This document shows, piece after piece, positions 46,551-54,800 of a stretch of DNA of 64,000 bases. This DNA is from a virus. Under the pieces are notes generated by a model that saw only the letters and a list, made by a program, of their open reading frames with translations, searched no databases and was not told the DNA's origin. The stretch spans positions 28,203 to 92,202 of the IMG/VR virus record IMGVR_UViG_3300037261_000033, one strand, 5' to 3'. Position 1 is the stretch's first letter. The number at the start of each line of letters is the position of its first letter. The translations under genes and the position numbers were made by a program.

Positions 46551-48400
46551 GGCAGCGCTTCCTTAATAAATCGAGACGGCGCGCACTCTTTGTATTCCAT
46601 TCGCCCCCACGGTTCTCTGCGCGCCGCCGCCCACGTTATGCATAGCGTCCGCCTTGCGCGCGTCATTCCGACGTAGAAGATGCGCCGCTCTTCCGATAAG
46701 TCCGACCGGCGCGACGGTAACGTTCCCTCCTCGCATCCCGCTATAATTACGGTGTCGAACTCTTTCCCTTTCGCCTGATGCACCGTCGAACAGAAAACTC
46801 CTTCACCGACTGTCTCGTATTCGAAGTCCTGCGACACGGCCAGTACGACATCCGCCAGCGTCGCCTCTGGTATCATGTCCGCGATCATCCCGATTCGCTC
46901 CTCGCTCGCGAAGCTAATGTCGAGCCGCTTCAAGTCCCGGCCCAAACCAGCGACCGTGCATTCCAGTCCTGTCATGAACTGTTCGCGGAGGTTGATCTTG
47001 CCTAGCGCGTGCTGCTTCTCCGCGAACACCGCCGCGCTTGGGTTTACCAGCCGTATGAAACGGATGATCGAGTCGTCATTCCGCGCCTGCAACATCCGCA
47101 GTGCCGCCTTCGCTTTCTTCCAGTCTTCCGGCAGGTTCGGCTTCACTCTCCGCCGCACGGGTATCCGGTGCGCCTCTAAAGTGTCCGCGATGTTCTCCGC
47201 GATTGCGTTTGTCCGCGCCAGAACAGCGAAGTCGCTCGGCTTTACTCCCCACGCTTCGATAACTCTCGGTTCTTCCGTTCCGAGTTGATCAAGCGCCAGT
47301 TTGCTCATAATCGCTGCCGCTATCCCCACGGCTTCTGCCGTGTCAGAATCGAACGCTTGTGCACTAACCGTAGAAACGGGCGCGCGACCGTCCGTTAAGT
47401 TCGCGGGAGGTTTTTGCGCTCCATCTTTAGCCGTTTCCGTCGCGGCTTCGGTTCCGACTAATGATACCATCGTCTTCGGTATCCGGTCGGCGTTATGCTC
47501 AATGAGTCGCTGAGCCGCCGCGCATATCTCGGGACTACATCGAAAATTCCCTTCGAGCTTAAGTAATTCCCATTCTGGTGACTGCGCCAATTCCAGTACG
47601 CCGGTAATATCCCCTCCCCTCCATCCGAAGATAGCCTGATCACTGTCGCAGACTATAAATCTGTTCTCCGTTTGAATGGCCGCGTAAATCTCCATGTCCG
47701 TGCGGCTACTATCGTGCGCCTCATCAACAAATAGATGTTTCCATTCGCGCTGTCGTTCTTGCCCGACGCAATAAGGACAAGTGATATAGCCTTTCTGTCC
47801 GGGTATCGTTACAGGAGTGACTTCAATGGCTATTCTCTTTGTGTCGCCACATTTTTCGCAGCCGACGCGAACTAAATGCTCTAACGCCTTTGTCAGAATA
47901 GAGTTGAAGTCCAGCGCGCGCGTCGCCTCCATTTTTCGGTAGTAACTCGCGACCGCGATTTGCACCGGCCCTTTCGGTAGGAACTGTTCGCGCAACCAGT
48001 TTTCACGGCATAACTTTAATTCCTTCTCGCTCGCTTTAACGCCCGCCGCCTTCGCGCGTCGCAATAGTTCCTCGTCCGCCTCTTCCTCATCCAGCACGGT
48101 CACGTTCGTGAACCCCGCGTAGGACTGTAGGTGCTTGAGGCAAAAAGAATGGAGCGTACCAACAAACCCTAGGTTGATCGCGAACTCGCCGCTCGCAGGA
48201 TGTAGCCGGTCGTGGATGACGCGCGCCGCCTCGTTCGTGTAAACGATTACACAGATGTCTCCGGGTTCGACTCCGTTTTGTATCAGACGCAAGATGCGCC
48301 AGACAAGAGTTTTTGTTTTCCCGCTACCCGCTCCGGCGACGCAAAGAATGAACCTCGCCACGCTGTCGATTACCGCTTGCTGCTCCGATGTCGGTTTCAT
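46547..48400 (-). CDS. UvrD/Rep-family superfamily 1 helicase with zinc insert
   Basis: 617 residues, start MKPTSEQQAVIDSV at 48400. Motifs: Walker A GAGSGKTKT (about 23-31), motif II LFVDEAHDSS, motif III SDQAIFGWRGG, motif V/VI STVHQAKGKEFDTV and FYVGMTRARRTL. Between motifs Ib and II is an insert with CEKCGDT and CPYCVGQ, likely a zinc finger absent from standard UvrD. A 3'-5' DNA helicase for repair or replication. Confidence 0.93.
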   Translation of the reverse strand: MKPTSEQQAVIDSVARFILCVAGAGSGKTKTLVWRILRLIQNGVEPGDICVIVYTNEAARVIHDRLHPASGEFAINLGFVGTLHSFCLKHLQSYAGFTNVTVLDEEEADEELLRRAKAAGVKASEKELKLCRENWLREQFLPKGPVQIAVASYYRKMEATRALDFNSILTKALEHLVRVGCEKCGDTKRIAIEVTPVTIPGQKGYITCPYCVGQERQREWKHLFVDEAHDSSRTDMEIYAAIQTENRFIVCDSDQAIFGWRGGDITGVLELAQSPEWELLKLEGNFRCSPEICAAAQRLIEHNADRIPKTMVSLVGTEAATETAKDGAQKPPANLTDGRAPVSTVSAQAFDSDTAEAVGIAAAIMSKLALDQLGTEEPRVIEAWGVKPSDFAVLARTNAIAENIADTLEAHRIPVRRRVKPNLPEDWKKAKAALRMLQARNDDSIIRFIRLVNPSAAVFAEKQHALGKINLREQFMTGLECTVAGLGRDLKRLDISFASEERIGMIADMIPEATLADVVLAVSQDFEYETVGEGVFCSTVHQAKGKEFDTVIIAGCEEGTLPSRRSDLSEERRIFYVGMTRARRTLCITWAAARREPWGRMEYKECAPSRFIKEALP

Positions 48401-48675
48401 TTGACGTACCACTTCCTTTCTTGCGCAGTCAGCTTGCGCGCTTCCCATCGGCTGATTGTTGTTCGCGGCTCCCGGTTTTCGTTCTCTACCTTATTCTTCG
48501 TCTCGTGCTCGCTGCCAGCGTAAATGAATCTCTCTCCGCAGAACACCCCCCAATCGTTTTTGTAATGGCGCGGCCCAACGTCTGCGCGCCGCCGTCTTAT
48601 GCAGTTGTGCGGCTGGTTAGGTCGCCGCAATGGTCGCTGACAGTTGCGACATTTGAACTTTCCCGGTTTGCTCAT
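48397..48675 (-). CDS. Small zinc-binding protein, 92 aa
   Basis: Start MSKPGKFKCRNCQ at 48675 by ATGA overlap with the 44-aa gene. CRNCQRPLRRPNQPHNC gives a CxxC...C site within a very basic N-terminus; nucleic acid contact is likely. Confidence 0.7.
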   Translation of the reverse strand: MSKPGKFKCRNCQRPLRRPNQPHNCIRRRRADVGPRHYKNDWGVFCGERFIYAGSEHETKNKVENENREPRTTISRWEARKLTAQERKWYVK

Positions 48676-48806
48676 TTTGCTTGCACTGGCACTCCACCTG
48701 TGTTTATCGTCTCCCCGTTCATGAATAAACCTGATGGTTGGATAAAGCAGCGGCCGCACTTTTTCGTAAAGAAATTGATGCGGTCGTTTGCGTTGTAGGG
48801 TGTCAT
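48672..48806 (-). CDS. Small Cys-containing protein, 44 aa
   Basis: MTPYNANDRINFFTKKCGRC... ends GGVPVQAK. Its TGA overlaps the next ATG (ATGA), the house style of this operon. CGRC suggests half a zinc site. Confidence 0.58.
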   Translation of the reverse strand: MTPYNANDRINFFTKKCGRCFIQPSGLFMNGETINTGGVPVQAK

Positions 48807-48818
48807 TTCCTCAGAGGC

Positions 48819-49190
48819 TCATCCGACAGAAAATGAAATCTCCATGCGATTCTTGTGCATGTGCTCAATAGTGAGCCGCGCTACTGCCCTCCGACAGGCT
48901 TCCTTGTAATCGCGATCCTCTCCGCCGCCGCTCGCGTACTGGACGATGTAAAGTTTTCCATCCTCCTCCTTGTCGCGCTTAATGAAACACGTTAGGTCTT
49001 TATTCTCGCGGTAGCTCTCCGCGAAGTCCGCTAGCCGGTCGAGACTGAGTGCCGGTTCAAGCCTTAACGCTTCCTTGATGATTCGCTCAGGTTCGGCGCG
49101 AAGTGCTTTGATGAATGCTTCTAGTTCGCCTTCAACTTCATCTCGTCCGAACGTTGAATTATAGCCGCAAAAAAGTCGGTAACTTGTCAT
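48819..49190 (-). CDS. Hypothetical protein, 123 aa
   Basis: Helix-rich N-terminal half (EAFIKALRAEPERIIKEAL) and a beta hairpin (KLYIVQYASGGGED). No family recognised. Confidence 0.68.
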   Translation of the reverse strand: MTSYRLFCGYNSTFGRDEVEGELEAFIKALRAEPERIIKEALRLEPALSLDRLADFAESYRENKDLTCFIKRDKEEDGKLYIVQYASGGGEDRDYKEACRRAVARLTIEHMHKNRMEISFSVG

Positions 49191-49420
49191 GGCCGGTGCG
49201 TTACGATAAAGTCCGGCGCGTCCTTCTCTAGTGCGCTGAAACTCTCTTTAATGTAGTTATGAAGCGGCGCGTTCTGTCCGGCCTTGTCTCGGTAAACTCC
49301 GTTGTCCCACAGCCAAAGAAGATATTCGCTTGGGATATCTTCGAGCTTGCGATGATCCCCTTTTGTCGGCCCGTATTTTCCCCACGGCATCGTGTCCGAG
49401 TCTGTTAGTGGTTCGCTCAT
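49187..49420 (-). CDS. DUF3820-like protein, 77 aa
   Basis: Start MSEPLTDSDTMPWGK at 49420. MPWGKYGPTKGDHRKLEDIP followed by SEYLLWLWDNG matches DUF3820 (MPFGKYKG--L-D-P--YL-WL), a small family frequent in phages and near exonucleases. Function not established. Confidence 0.82.
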   Translation of the reverse strand: MSEPLTDSDTMPWGKYGPTKGDHRKLEDIPSEYLLWLWDNGVYRDKAGQNAPLHNYIKESFSALEKDAPDFIVTHRP

Positions 49421-49427
49421 AAGCTTG

Positions 49428-49619
49428 TTATTCCAGCGGCTCGACACCGCTCCACCATTCGCGCAGGTAGTAAAGTACGTAGTCACGCCAGCGGAGTTTT
49501 CGTAACGTAACCCGCGTCGCGGATTCCACGCTTGCTATCCGCATCCGTTTTCCATCCGAGAACGCCACTTCCTCGCCGATATCAAAGCCTTGGTCGAACT
49601 CGGTCGTTAGTGTTGTCAT
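49428..49619 (-). CDS. Hypothetical protein, 63 aa
   Basis: Start MTTLTTEFDQGFDI at 49619 by ATGA overlap with the SMC-like gene. Beta then helix with Trp cluster (LREWWSGVEP). Unknown. Confidence 0.66.
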   Translation of the reverse strand: MTTLTTEFDQGFDIGEEVAFSDGKRMRIASVESATRVTLRKLRWRDYVLYYLREWWSGVEPLE

Positions 49620-51571
49620 GATCGTGCGTAAGTATTGTCCTTCGCTTCGATGCAAGTAAAGCCTTTTGGTAGGAATCGTATCCCGGTCTGATCGTCTTCA
49701 TCTAACCGCGCCGTCATACCTACAAATTGATCGAACGCTCCGGCCTTATGCGCTGCCACAATGTTTTGCAGGAAGTGTTTCGTGTTCACCGCGTCGATAG
49801 TCGCCAGTTCGTCCATCAGGATTATGCGGCACGGGCTCTGCGCTCCTAACGCGCATTGCAGCGCCGCGTGAAGTAACGCGCGCTTCGCCCCACCGAAAGT
49901 TGCTTCGGTTACCCACGATGAACCCGAGAACATTCCTAGCTCGCCGTCGCGATACTCGATAGGCTGCAGAAAAATACCGCGCATGAACCGCTCCGCCGTT
50001 TGTAACAGCGGGTCGAACACTTGCTTGATCAATTCCGCTTTCTTTTCGAGAAGGAACTTCTTGGCCTCCTTGTAGCGCATCTCGATCAAGATTGCCCCTT
50101 CCTGCGCGTTCTGCGCTTCCTGTAGCCGCTTTCGGTCTTGCCGGTCGCTCTCCGCTGCCTTCCGCTCCGTTCTGAGCGTTTCAACGCGGTCTACGTGCGA
50201 CAGCACCTCGATTGCTAAAGCCGCCATCTCCGCGCCGTGGTTAACCGGCTTTGCCATCTCCGCTAGTTGCTTCCGCCACGTCACTACTTCTGCCGTCTGG
50301 ACAAACTCCGCAATGTCGTCGCGTACTTGCTTTAGCTCCGCTTCCAGAACGTCGATGTTGTCCGTGCTTACTTCCGGCTCAGGTCGCGCCTGTTTTACCA
50401 ACTCCGCTATAAGTTCTCCCTTGCGCGTCGCGTTATCCACACGTTCGCGGCAGCCTCGCCATTCGGCTGTTAACTCCGGTAATTTATCCGCGTCTTTGAC
50501 CGGCTTGGGGTAAACCTTCTGCTTGCACGTTTTGCACGTCGATGGTTTCTGCTTGGCGATTGCCGCTTCGATTTTCGTAATACGCTTTTCAAGAGCGCTC
50601 ACATCAGTTCCGAGTTTTTCAATCTCTTTGATTTCCGACACAAGCCTATCTATTTCTCGCTGCCGTATATCGTCCTTGCGTTTCCATTCTTCTTTGTCCG
50701 CCACGCGCGCTCGCGCCGTCCCTAGCGTTAGGCAAATACTCGCCTCTCGACCGCGTAACTTCGCGATATCAAACTCACGCGGAACCGGATCGCCCGCCTG
50801 CGCTATCCGGTGTTGCAAGGAATCCCGTTCAAGTTCAAGCTGCTCGTTCTTTTTCTGAGCCTCTTCCAGCGTTGTCCGCCGCGCCCGTTTCTCCGCGCCA
50901 GCGTTCTGTTCCGTCTGAATGTCCGCGTCGATCTCTTCCACGCTCCGCGTCGCCGGTTTGTCCGCCAACTGTAACGCGCTTAAGCCTTGAAGTGTTTGCG
51001 TATAGCGCCGCACGTCCGCTGCGATGCGTTTCCGTTCTTCCTCGACTCCGTTGAGCGCGTTGTCGATCAACTCTTGCATAGTCATTGCCGCTTGCGCTTT
51101 CGCGTCCGTCATGCCCTCGCTTAACCGAAGCGTTCGCGCTATCTCCTCTGGAAAGTCAACCTTAACGCTGCTGATATCCGCCACGCTGAACACCATCTCC
51201 ACCCGGCCCCGCGCGCTCCGTCCGAAGTAATCGTTAGCGTCAAGTAAGACTAGCGGCGTCGTATCTTCTAGCTCCACTGGCACCTTCTTGACGGTCTGGA
51301 TTCTGTCTCCGCTTTGTTTCCAAGTTCGATGGATTACCTCTCCGTTGTCGAACTCGCCATTCACCTCCATTATCGCTCCGCTACTCAGCTTGAATATCTC
51401 GCCCGGCAGCTTTCCAAGCGCAGGAAGGTAGCCGAGCAACAAGAGTTTAATGAGATTTCCGAGTCGCGTTTTCCCGCTGTCGTTCGAGCCGTGAATGAGA
51501 TTCAAGTCGCCCAACTCTACGGAGAACGTGCCTCCCATGAACGCCGTCCCGCTGATTTTCGTTAGCTTCAT
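49616..51571 (-). CDS. Rad50/SbcC-like SMC ATPase with zinc-hook-like motif
   Basis: 651 residues. N-terminal Walker A GSNDSGKTRL (about 29-38), long coiled coils interrupted near the middle by CKTCKQKVYPKP (CxxC hook), and C-terminal signature/Walker B (GGAKRALLHAALQ ... RIILMDELATID). These are the ordered parts of Rad50/SbcC-type DNA-end-processing ATPases, though shorter than SbcC. No Mre11/SbcD-like nuclease is nearby. Probably works with the annealing-like protein and nucleases in recombination. Confidence 0.87.
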   Translation of the reverse strand: MKLTKISGTAFMGGTFSVELGDLNLIHGSNDSGKTRLGNLIKLLLLGYLPALGKLPGEIFKLSSGAIMEVNGEFDNGEVIHRTWKQSGDRIQTVKKVPVELEDTTPLVLLDANDYFGRSARGRVEMVFSVADISSVKVDFPEEIARTLRLSEGMTDAKAQAAMTMQELIDNALNGVEEERKRIAADVRRYTQTLQGLSALQLADKPATRSVEEIDADIQTEQNAGAEKRARRTTLEEAQKKNEQLELERDSLQHRIAQAGDPVPREFDIAKLRGREASICLTLGTARARVADKEEWKRKDDIRQREIDRLVSEIKEIEKLGTDVSALEKRITKIEAAIAKQKPSTCKTCKQKVYPKPVKDADKLPELTAEWRGCRERVDNATRKGELIAELVKQARPEPEVSTDNIDVLEAELKQVRDDIAEFVQTAEVVTWRKQLAEMAKPVNHGAEMAALAIEVLSHVDRVETLRTERKAAESDRQDRKRLQEAQNAQEGAILIEMRYKEAKKFLLEKKAELIKQVFDPLLQTAERFMRGIFLQPIEYRDGELGMFSGSSWVTEATFGGAKRALLHAALQCALGAQSPCRIILMDELATIDAVNTKHFLQNIVAAHKAGAFDQFVGMTARLDEDDQTGIRFLPKGFTCIEAKDNTYARS

Positions 51572-51621
51572 AATCGTATTCGTATTCTTCGTCTTTCCGA
51601 AGCGTCACGCGCGGCCCGCGT

Positions 51622-52068
51622 TTAGCGTGTGCGCGACTTAGCTATAATATCCTGCTGCATTTGAAAACTTTCCTTGACCGTATTGTGCGGGTCGTGGCTC
51701 AGATCGCCCGCTTTCAGTTGCTCGAATGCCTTTTGAGAGAACGTGTATCCGCCAGACATGCAGGGGACTTCACCTCCGCCCTTTATCCGACTTATCTCAT
51801 CCGGCACTTCTCCCCGACAGTCCATGTTATCTCGCCAGCCATAGTCACCGAGCTTGTTAAATTTATCCCAATGTTCATCCCATTTTCCTTGCTGGCGAAG
51901 CTCCGCGATAGCTTTGTCAATCTTCACTTCCTCTTCTTGATGCCATTGCGAGGTTAGCTGTCGCACCTTTCGGACTTCAACACGTCTCGGCGAGAAATTC
52001 CTACGGCAACCACCTAACCCTAAACAGGCGGCGCACGTAATGACGGTAATGAATTGATATAGGTTCAC
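51622..52068 (-). CDS. Predicted lipoprotein, 148 aa
   Basis: Signal MNLYQFITVITCAACLGLGGC with lipobox LGGC, Cys21 the likely lipidation site. The mature part is charged and helical. It sits oddly between two DNA-recombination genes. Confidence 0.72.
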   Translation of the reverse strand: MNLYQFITVITCAACLGLGGCRRNFSPRRVEVRKVRQLTSQWHQEEEVKIDKAIAELRQQGKWDEHWDKFNKLGDYGWRDNMDCRGEVPDEISRIKGGGEVPCMSGGYTFSQKAFEQLKAGDLSHDPHNTVKESFQMQQDIIAKSRTR

Positions 52069-52994
52069 GCCGGTGGCTCCTCTTCCGCGTTCGCGCTCTT
52101 CGCTGGCGCATCCGCGTTAGTTAGTTCGAAGTCCGGTCGCTTTTCTTCCGGCTTGATCTTGCCCATAGAAATGTCCAGCGCATACCGGAGTCGCCTGTCG
52201 TCTTCGCTAATCGGCTTGCCTTTCCACGGCTTCGGTTGCCACTTAGTTTGAAAATACGTGAGCGCCGCCGTGCTCAGTTCACCGAGTTGCTTCCCCTTTA
52301 GATGTTCCGCGTCACAGCCCGGCCCGTGCTGTTGCCCGAAGTGGACGCGGACGTTCCGCCAATCATCAATTGGTATCATCGGCGGCTTTGTCGTATCTCC
52401 GGCTTTCGGGCCGCCCGGATTATTCTCCGGTGAATCAGGATCGCTGATCTCTTCCAGTGGCGTCGTAGATAAGTTGGCGTTCATCAACACTACGACGTGC
52501 GCGAACGCTTGCTTGCAGACGCGGCCCGCCGCCCTCGTTTGACACATCGCTCTGATGGCCGAGTCGTGCCGCTTCTGGTAAGTCTTTTCTTCGTAGCGAT
52601 TATTCTTCCAGATTTTCACTGTTCCGCCGAACCATACCGGCTCATCTTCGCCAACGAATCCTTCCGCCGTTGCGATTACCATGCCGGTGTTCTGATTCTT
52701 GATTTCCGCGATGGCCCTAAAGCCGCCCGCGAATCCCGGCTCATCCGCCGTACCTGCGCCCTTTACGTATTCAACGTCGCGCGTGCTCACCACGTAGCCA
52801 TGCGCGACCGCTATCGCTTCCCAACTTGCGGCGGGAACGTATTTGTTCCCCTGAATCTCTACCGCCGTCGCTAAGACGATGGCCTTGCAAAGTCCCGCCA
52901 CGCTCGTCGCCTTACGGAAGTTCGCCGTCACTTCCAGTTGCGCCTGTTTTCTCGCGTCGTCGATTACCGCGAGGCTGTCTGATTTTTCTTCCAT
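52065..52994 (-). CDS. Putative single-strand annealing/recombination protein, 309 aa
   Basis: KRHDSAIRAMCQTRAAGRVC followed by AFAHVVVLMNANLSTTPLEE resembles the (S)MAxTRAxxR ... PxEE segment of phage-encoded proteins grouped with recombination functions. The N-terminal half is a mixed beta domain (VIQGNKYVP, SWEAIAVAHGY). Placement beside the SMC-like ATPase and endonuclease VII supports recombination. The annealing activity itself is inference. Confidence 0.7.
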   Translation of the reverse strand: MEEKSDSLAVIDDARKQAQLEVTANFRKATSVAGLCKAIVLATAVEIQGNKYVPAASWEAIAVAHGYVVSTRDVEYVKGAGTADEPGFAGGFRAIAEIKNQNTGMVIATAEGFVGEDEPVWFGGTVKIWKNNRYEEKTYQKRHDSAIRAMCQTRAAGRVCKQAFAHVVVLMNANLSTTPLEEISDPDSPENNPGGPKAGDTTKPPMIPIDDWRNVRVHFGQQHGPGCDAEHLKGKQLGELSTAALTYFQTKWQPKPWKGKPISEDDRRLRYALDISMGKIKPEEKRPDFELTNADAPAKSANAEEEPPA

Positions 52995-53062
52995 ATTGTT
53001 TTCGTTTTCTTGGTTCGTTGTTTTTACTGAAATGGATGAGCGGGCCGGACGCTATCCCGGCG

Positions 53063-53140
53063 AGAGTCAGGCAGGATTTGAACCCGCATTGAACTATGGG
53101 CTTTAGGCCAAGGAGAGCTTACCATCTCGTTTCCCCACTC
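53063..53140 (-). tRNA. Degenerate tRNA, tentative anticodon TAA
   Basis: Acceptor GAGTGGG/CTGACTC (six of seven pairs), T-arm GCGGG-TTCAAAT-CCTGC, weak D-arm (GAG/CTC). The anticodon arm around TTGG-CCTAAAG-CCCA is poor, with loop CCTAAAG and C33; read strictly it gives TAA (Leu), but the variable region is short, unlike tRNA-Leu. No CCA encoded. The first 22 bases overlap the coding end of the 116-aa gene. Confidence 0.5.
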
Positions 53141-53469
53141 GCGTTCGTCAACGCTACGTGTCTGCTTTCCACGTCGCCGCTCACTCCCGCATCGCTGCGA
53201 AAGGTTTTTGAAAGTTTTTGCCGCGCCTTATGTTCCGTCGTCTGATTCGCGCAGAAGTCCGCGATGTCCCAAAGACAGTTACATTCGTAAATCGTGCCCG
53301 TGGCCGGAAAGAATCCGTAGCAACGCCAGCGCGCGAACCATTTGATTTCCCCAAGAATCGCGCCGCCCTCTTTAATTGTGACGTTCCAAATTTTCGTCTT
53401 GCGATCTGGCGGTGTCGGTACTTCCCGCATCTCGATCCATTTGTAATTCTTGGACGGATTCATTATCAC
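53119..53469 (-). CDS. Conserved phage protein, 116 aa
   Basis: WIEMREVPTPPDRKTKIWNV ... GEIKWFARWRCYGFFP is a recurring phage pattern (RKT--W-V ... LG-I-W---WR-Y-F-P) of unknown function. A GTG start at 53469 overlaps the upstream TGA; ATG at 53463 is equally possible. The last codons (SGETRW, TAA) run into the tRNA 5' half. Confidence 0.76.
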   Translation of the reverse strand: MIMNPSKNYKWIEMREVPTPPDRKTKIWNVTIKEGGAILGEIKWFARWRCYGFFPATGTIYECNCLWDIADFCANQTTEHKARQKLSKTFRSDAGVSGDVESRHVALTNASGETRW

Positions 53470-53678
53470 GCTGCCACCTGCGTTCCCTGCGCTGAAATAA
53501 ATCTTACTGGCTTTATTCCGCCGAACAGGAATGGCCCGATGCCGTTATATTGTGGCTGGCGTGGCGAGTGCTCGATATGCGCCGCGCGGTCGCTGGTCTT
53601 TTTGAACGTCGTCCCGTCGATCTCAAACTGTGCGTCCACGGGTAATTCTTCGAACTCTACCATCGCGTCGTTTTTCAT
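53466..53678 (-). CDS. Small conserved phage protein, 70 aa
   Basis: VEFEELPVDAQFEIDGTTFKK then SDRAAHIE fits a small phage family with the pattern F--LP----F---G--F-K-S---A. Function unknown. First gene after the promoter at 53690-53718. Confidence 0.74.
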   Translation of the reverse strand: MKNDAMVEFEELPVDAQFEIDGTTFKKTSDRAAHIEHSPRQPQYNGIGPFLFGGIKPVRFISAQGTQVAA

Positions 53679-53689
53679 ATTCGTATCTC

Positions 53690-53718
53690 ACTTATCTCCG
53701 TTTACGCGCCTTTGTAAA
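53690..53718 (-). promoter_or_regulatory. Sigma70-like promoter
   Basis: Minus-strand TTTACA (53713-53718), 17-base spacer, ATAAGT (53690-53695), ATG at 53678; a leader of only about five bases. Confidence 0.55.
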
Positions 53719-53727
53719 GCTTTTATT

Positions 53728-54162
53728 TTATTCGCCTTTTATTCTGCGATGTGTTTGCAAATATTTAATAGCGCGCCGGAGACTACCGATGCTGTCTTTG
53801 AATGTTCCGAGGGCCGCATTACATGAACTGCAAATCCAACCCCTGAATGTCCTGCGCTTATGGCAATGGTCAAAAACTAGAAGTTTAACCTCTAAGCAAA
53901 TCGGGCAAATGCCCTCTCTTGGGGGAGCGCCGTCACCAATTCCGCCCCGCATTTTAATTCTAATGGCAGCCGCGATCTTTGGATTTTTATATCGTTTACG
54001 CCAATAATCTCTTTTGTTCAGCTCCCTTAATTGCTGCCGATATTTCCTCGGATTGTTTATGCGCCAATTAATTGTTCTCGCTCTGTTGCAATTCGCGCAT
54101 TTTACCCCGGCGATTAGTTTACTGCCGTGGATTTTGCATTTCCGAAGTCTTTCTTTTGCCAT
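53728..54162 (-). CDS. Recombination endonuclease VII-like protein, 144 aa
   Basis: CPICLEVKLLVFDHCHKRRT followed by GWICSSCNAALG is the zinc/His-Me finger core of T4 gp49-type endonuclease VII, which resolves branched DNA before packaging. The N-terminal CANCNRAR adds another cysteine pair. Preceded by a good promoter. Confidence 0.92.
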   Translation of the reverse strand: MAKERLRKCKIHGSKLIAGVKCANCNRARTINWRINNPRKYRQQLRELNKRDYWRKRYKNPKIAAAIRIKMRGGIGDGAPPREGICPICLEVKLLVFDHCHKRRTFRGWICSSCNAALGTFKDSIGSLRRAIKYLQTHRRIKGE

Positions 54163-54173
54163 GATAATTCATT

Positions 54174-54202
54174 ATTATCCTTTTTATCGGCCAAAATTGA
54201 AA
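54174..54202 (-). promoter_or_regulatory. Promoter of the endonuclease VII gene
   Basis: Minus-strand TTTCAA (54197-54202), 17-base spacer, GATAAT (54174-54179), ATG at 54162. Confidence 0.5.
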
Positions 54203-54230
54203 GTATTTTCAGGGTCGAATTTGCCCTGTT

Positions 54231-54258
54231 TTGAGTTAGCGCCCGCTGGCGCTACCTG
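54231..54258. repeat. Dispersed palindrome copy 4
   Basis: TTGAGT flank, stem TAGCGCC (54237-54243), loop CGCT, stem GGCGCTA (54248-54254). It supplies the TAG stop of the 47-aa gene and could also fold in its mRNA end. Confidence 0.65.
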
Positions 54259-54395
54259 AACAGCCAGAGCGCGAGCGTGCCCGCCGCGAGAATCGCAATC
54301 ACGATGAATGTCCAAGGAATCGGCCACGTCGAGCCTATCTCACACCACTCTTCATGCTCTCCGTTTAGCCTACCGCATTCGCCGCATTGATTCAT
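54252..54395 (-). CDS. Small zinc/membrane protein, 47 aa
   Basis: MNQCGECGRLNGEHEEWCEI carries CxxC and a later Cys; then one transmembrane helix (FIVIAILAAGTLALWLF). Unknown; possibly part of the envelope/lysis cluster. Confidence 0.58.
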   Translation of the reverse strand: MNQCGECGRLNGEHEEWCEIGSTWPIPWTFIVIAILAAGTLALWLFR

Positions 54396-54423
54396 TTAAG
54401 CGGCGACCTCTGATCGCGCTTGT

Positions 54424-54618
54424 TCAAACTGGTTCTTTGCTCCCTCCGCCGCCTGCTTTTCTTGCTCCCGGAAATATACTTCCGTTATCTCGTCCTACGG
54501 CCATGGGTCCGAAACTTCCCCGGCCCGGCCATCGGCCATTCCTGGAGACTGGGTTGTCTCGATAAAATTGACGGCATTTCCGTTGCATCCGCCAGCGTTC
54601 AATGAATCCGATTTTCAT
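54424..54618 (-). CDS. Hypothetical basic protein, 64 aa
   Basis: Start MKIGFIERWRMQRK at 54618 by ATGA overlap with the lipoprotein gene. Basic N-terminus and Gly-rich tail (ARKAGGGGSKEPV). Weakly supported. Confidence 0.5.
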   Translation of the reverse strand: MKIGFIERWRMQRKCRQFYRDNPVSRNGRWPGRGSFGPMAVGRDNGSIFPGARKAGGGGSKEPV

Positions 54619-54800
54619 TCGCCTTCCTCGTTGTAATTGTTCCGCATCGTGGGAGAGGGGCCGTCCCAAACGCTGCCGTGCGGTTTGTTGACGTGGCTCG
54701 GACCGGACGACGGCGCGTTGTAGTTGAATTGCCGGAAGCCTTCATACACCCCGCAGGATGAGAAGAGGAAGGCGGTTGCGATGATGTAGAGAATCTTCAT
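54615..54800 (-). CDS. Small predicted lipoprotein, 61 aa
   Basis: MKILYIIATAFLFSSCG gives lipobox SSC near Cys16; the mature part is short, Pro/Asn-rich. Size and type resemble outer-membrane spanins (Rz1-like), but no sequence family is recognised. Confidence 0.68.
   Translation of the reverse strand: MKILYIIATAFLFSSCGVYEGFRQFNYNAPSSGPSHVNKPHGSVWDGPSPTMRNNYNEEGE

Noticed and set aside
53063-53140. Amber-suppressor tRNA (anticodon CTA) that could rescue the TAG at 12933
   Set aside because: CTA occurs in the sequence, but placing it at 34-36 leaves three anticodon-stem pairs broken; TAA fits better, though still poorly.
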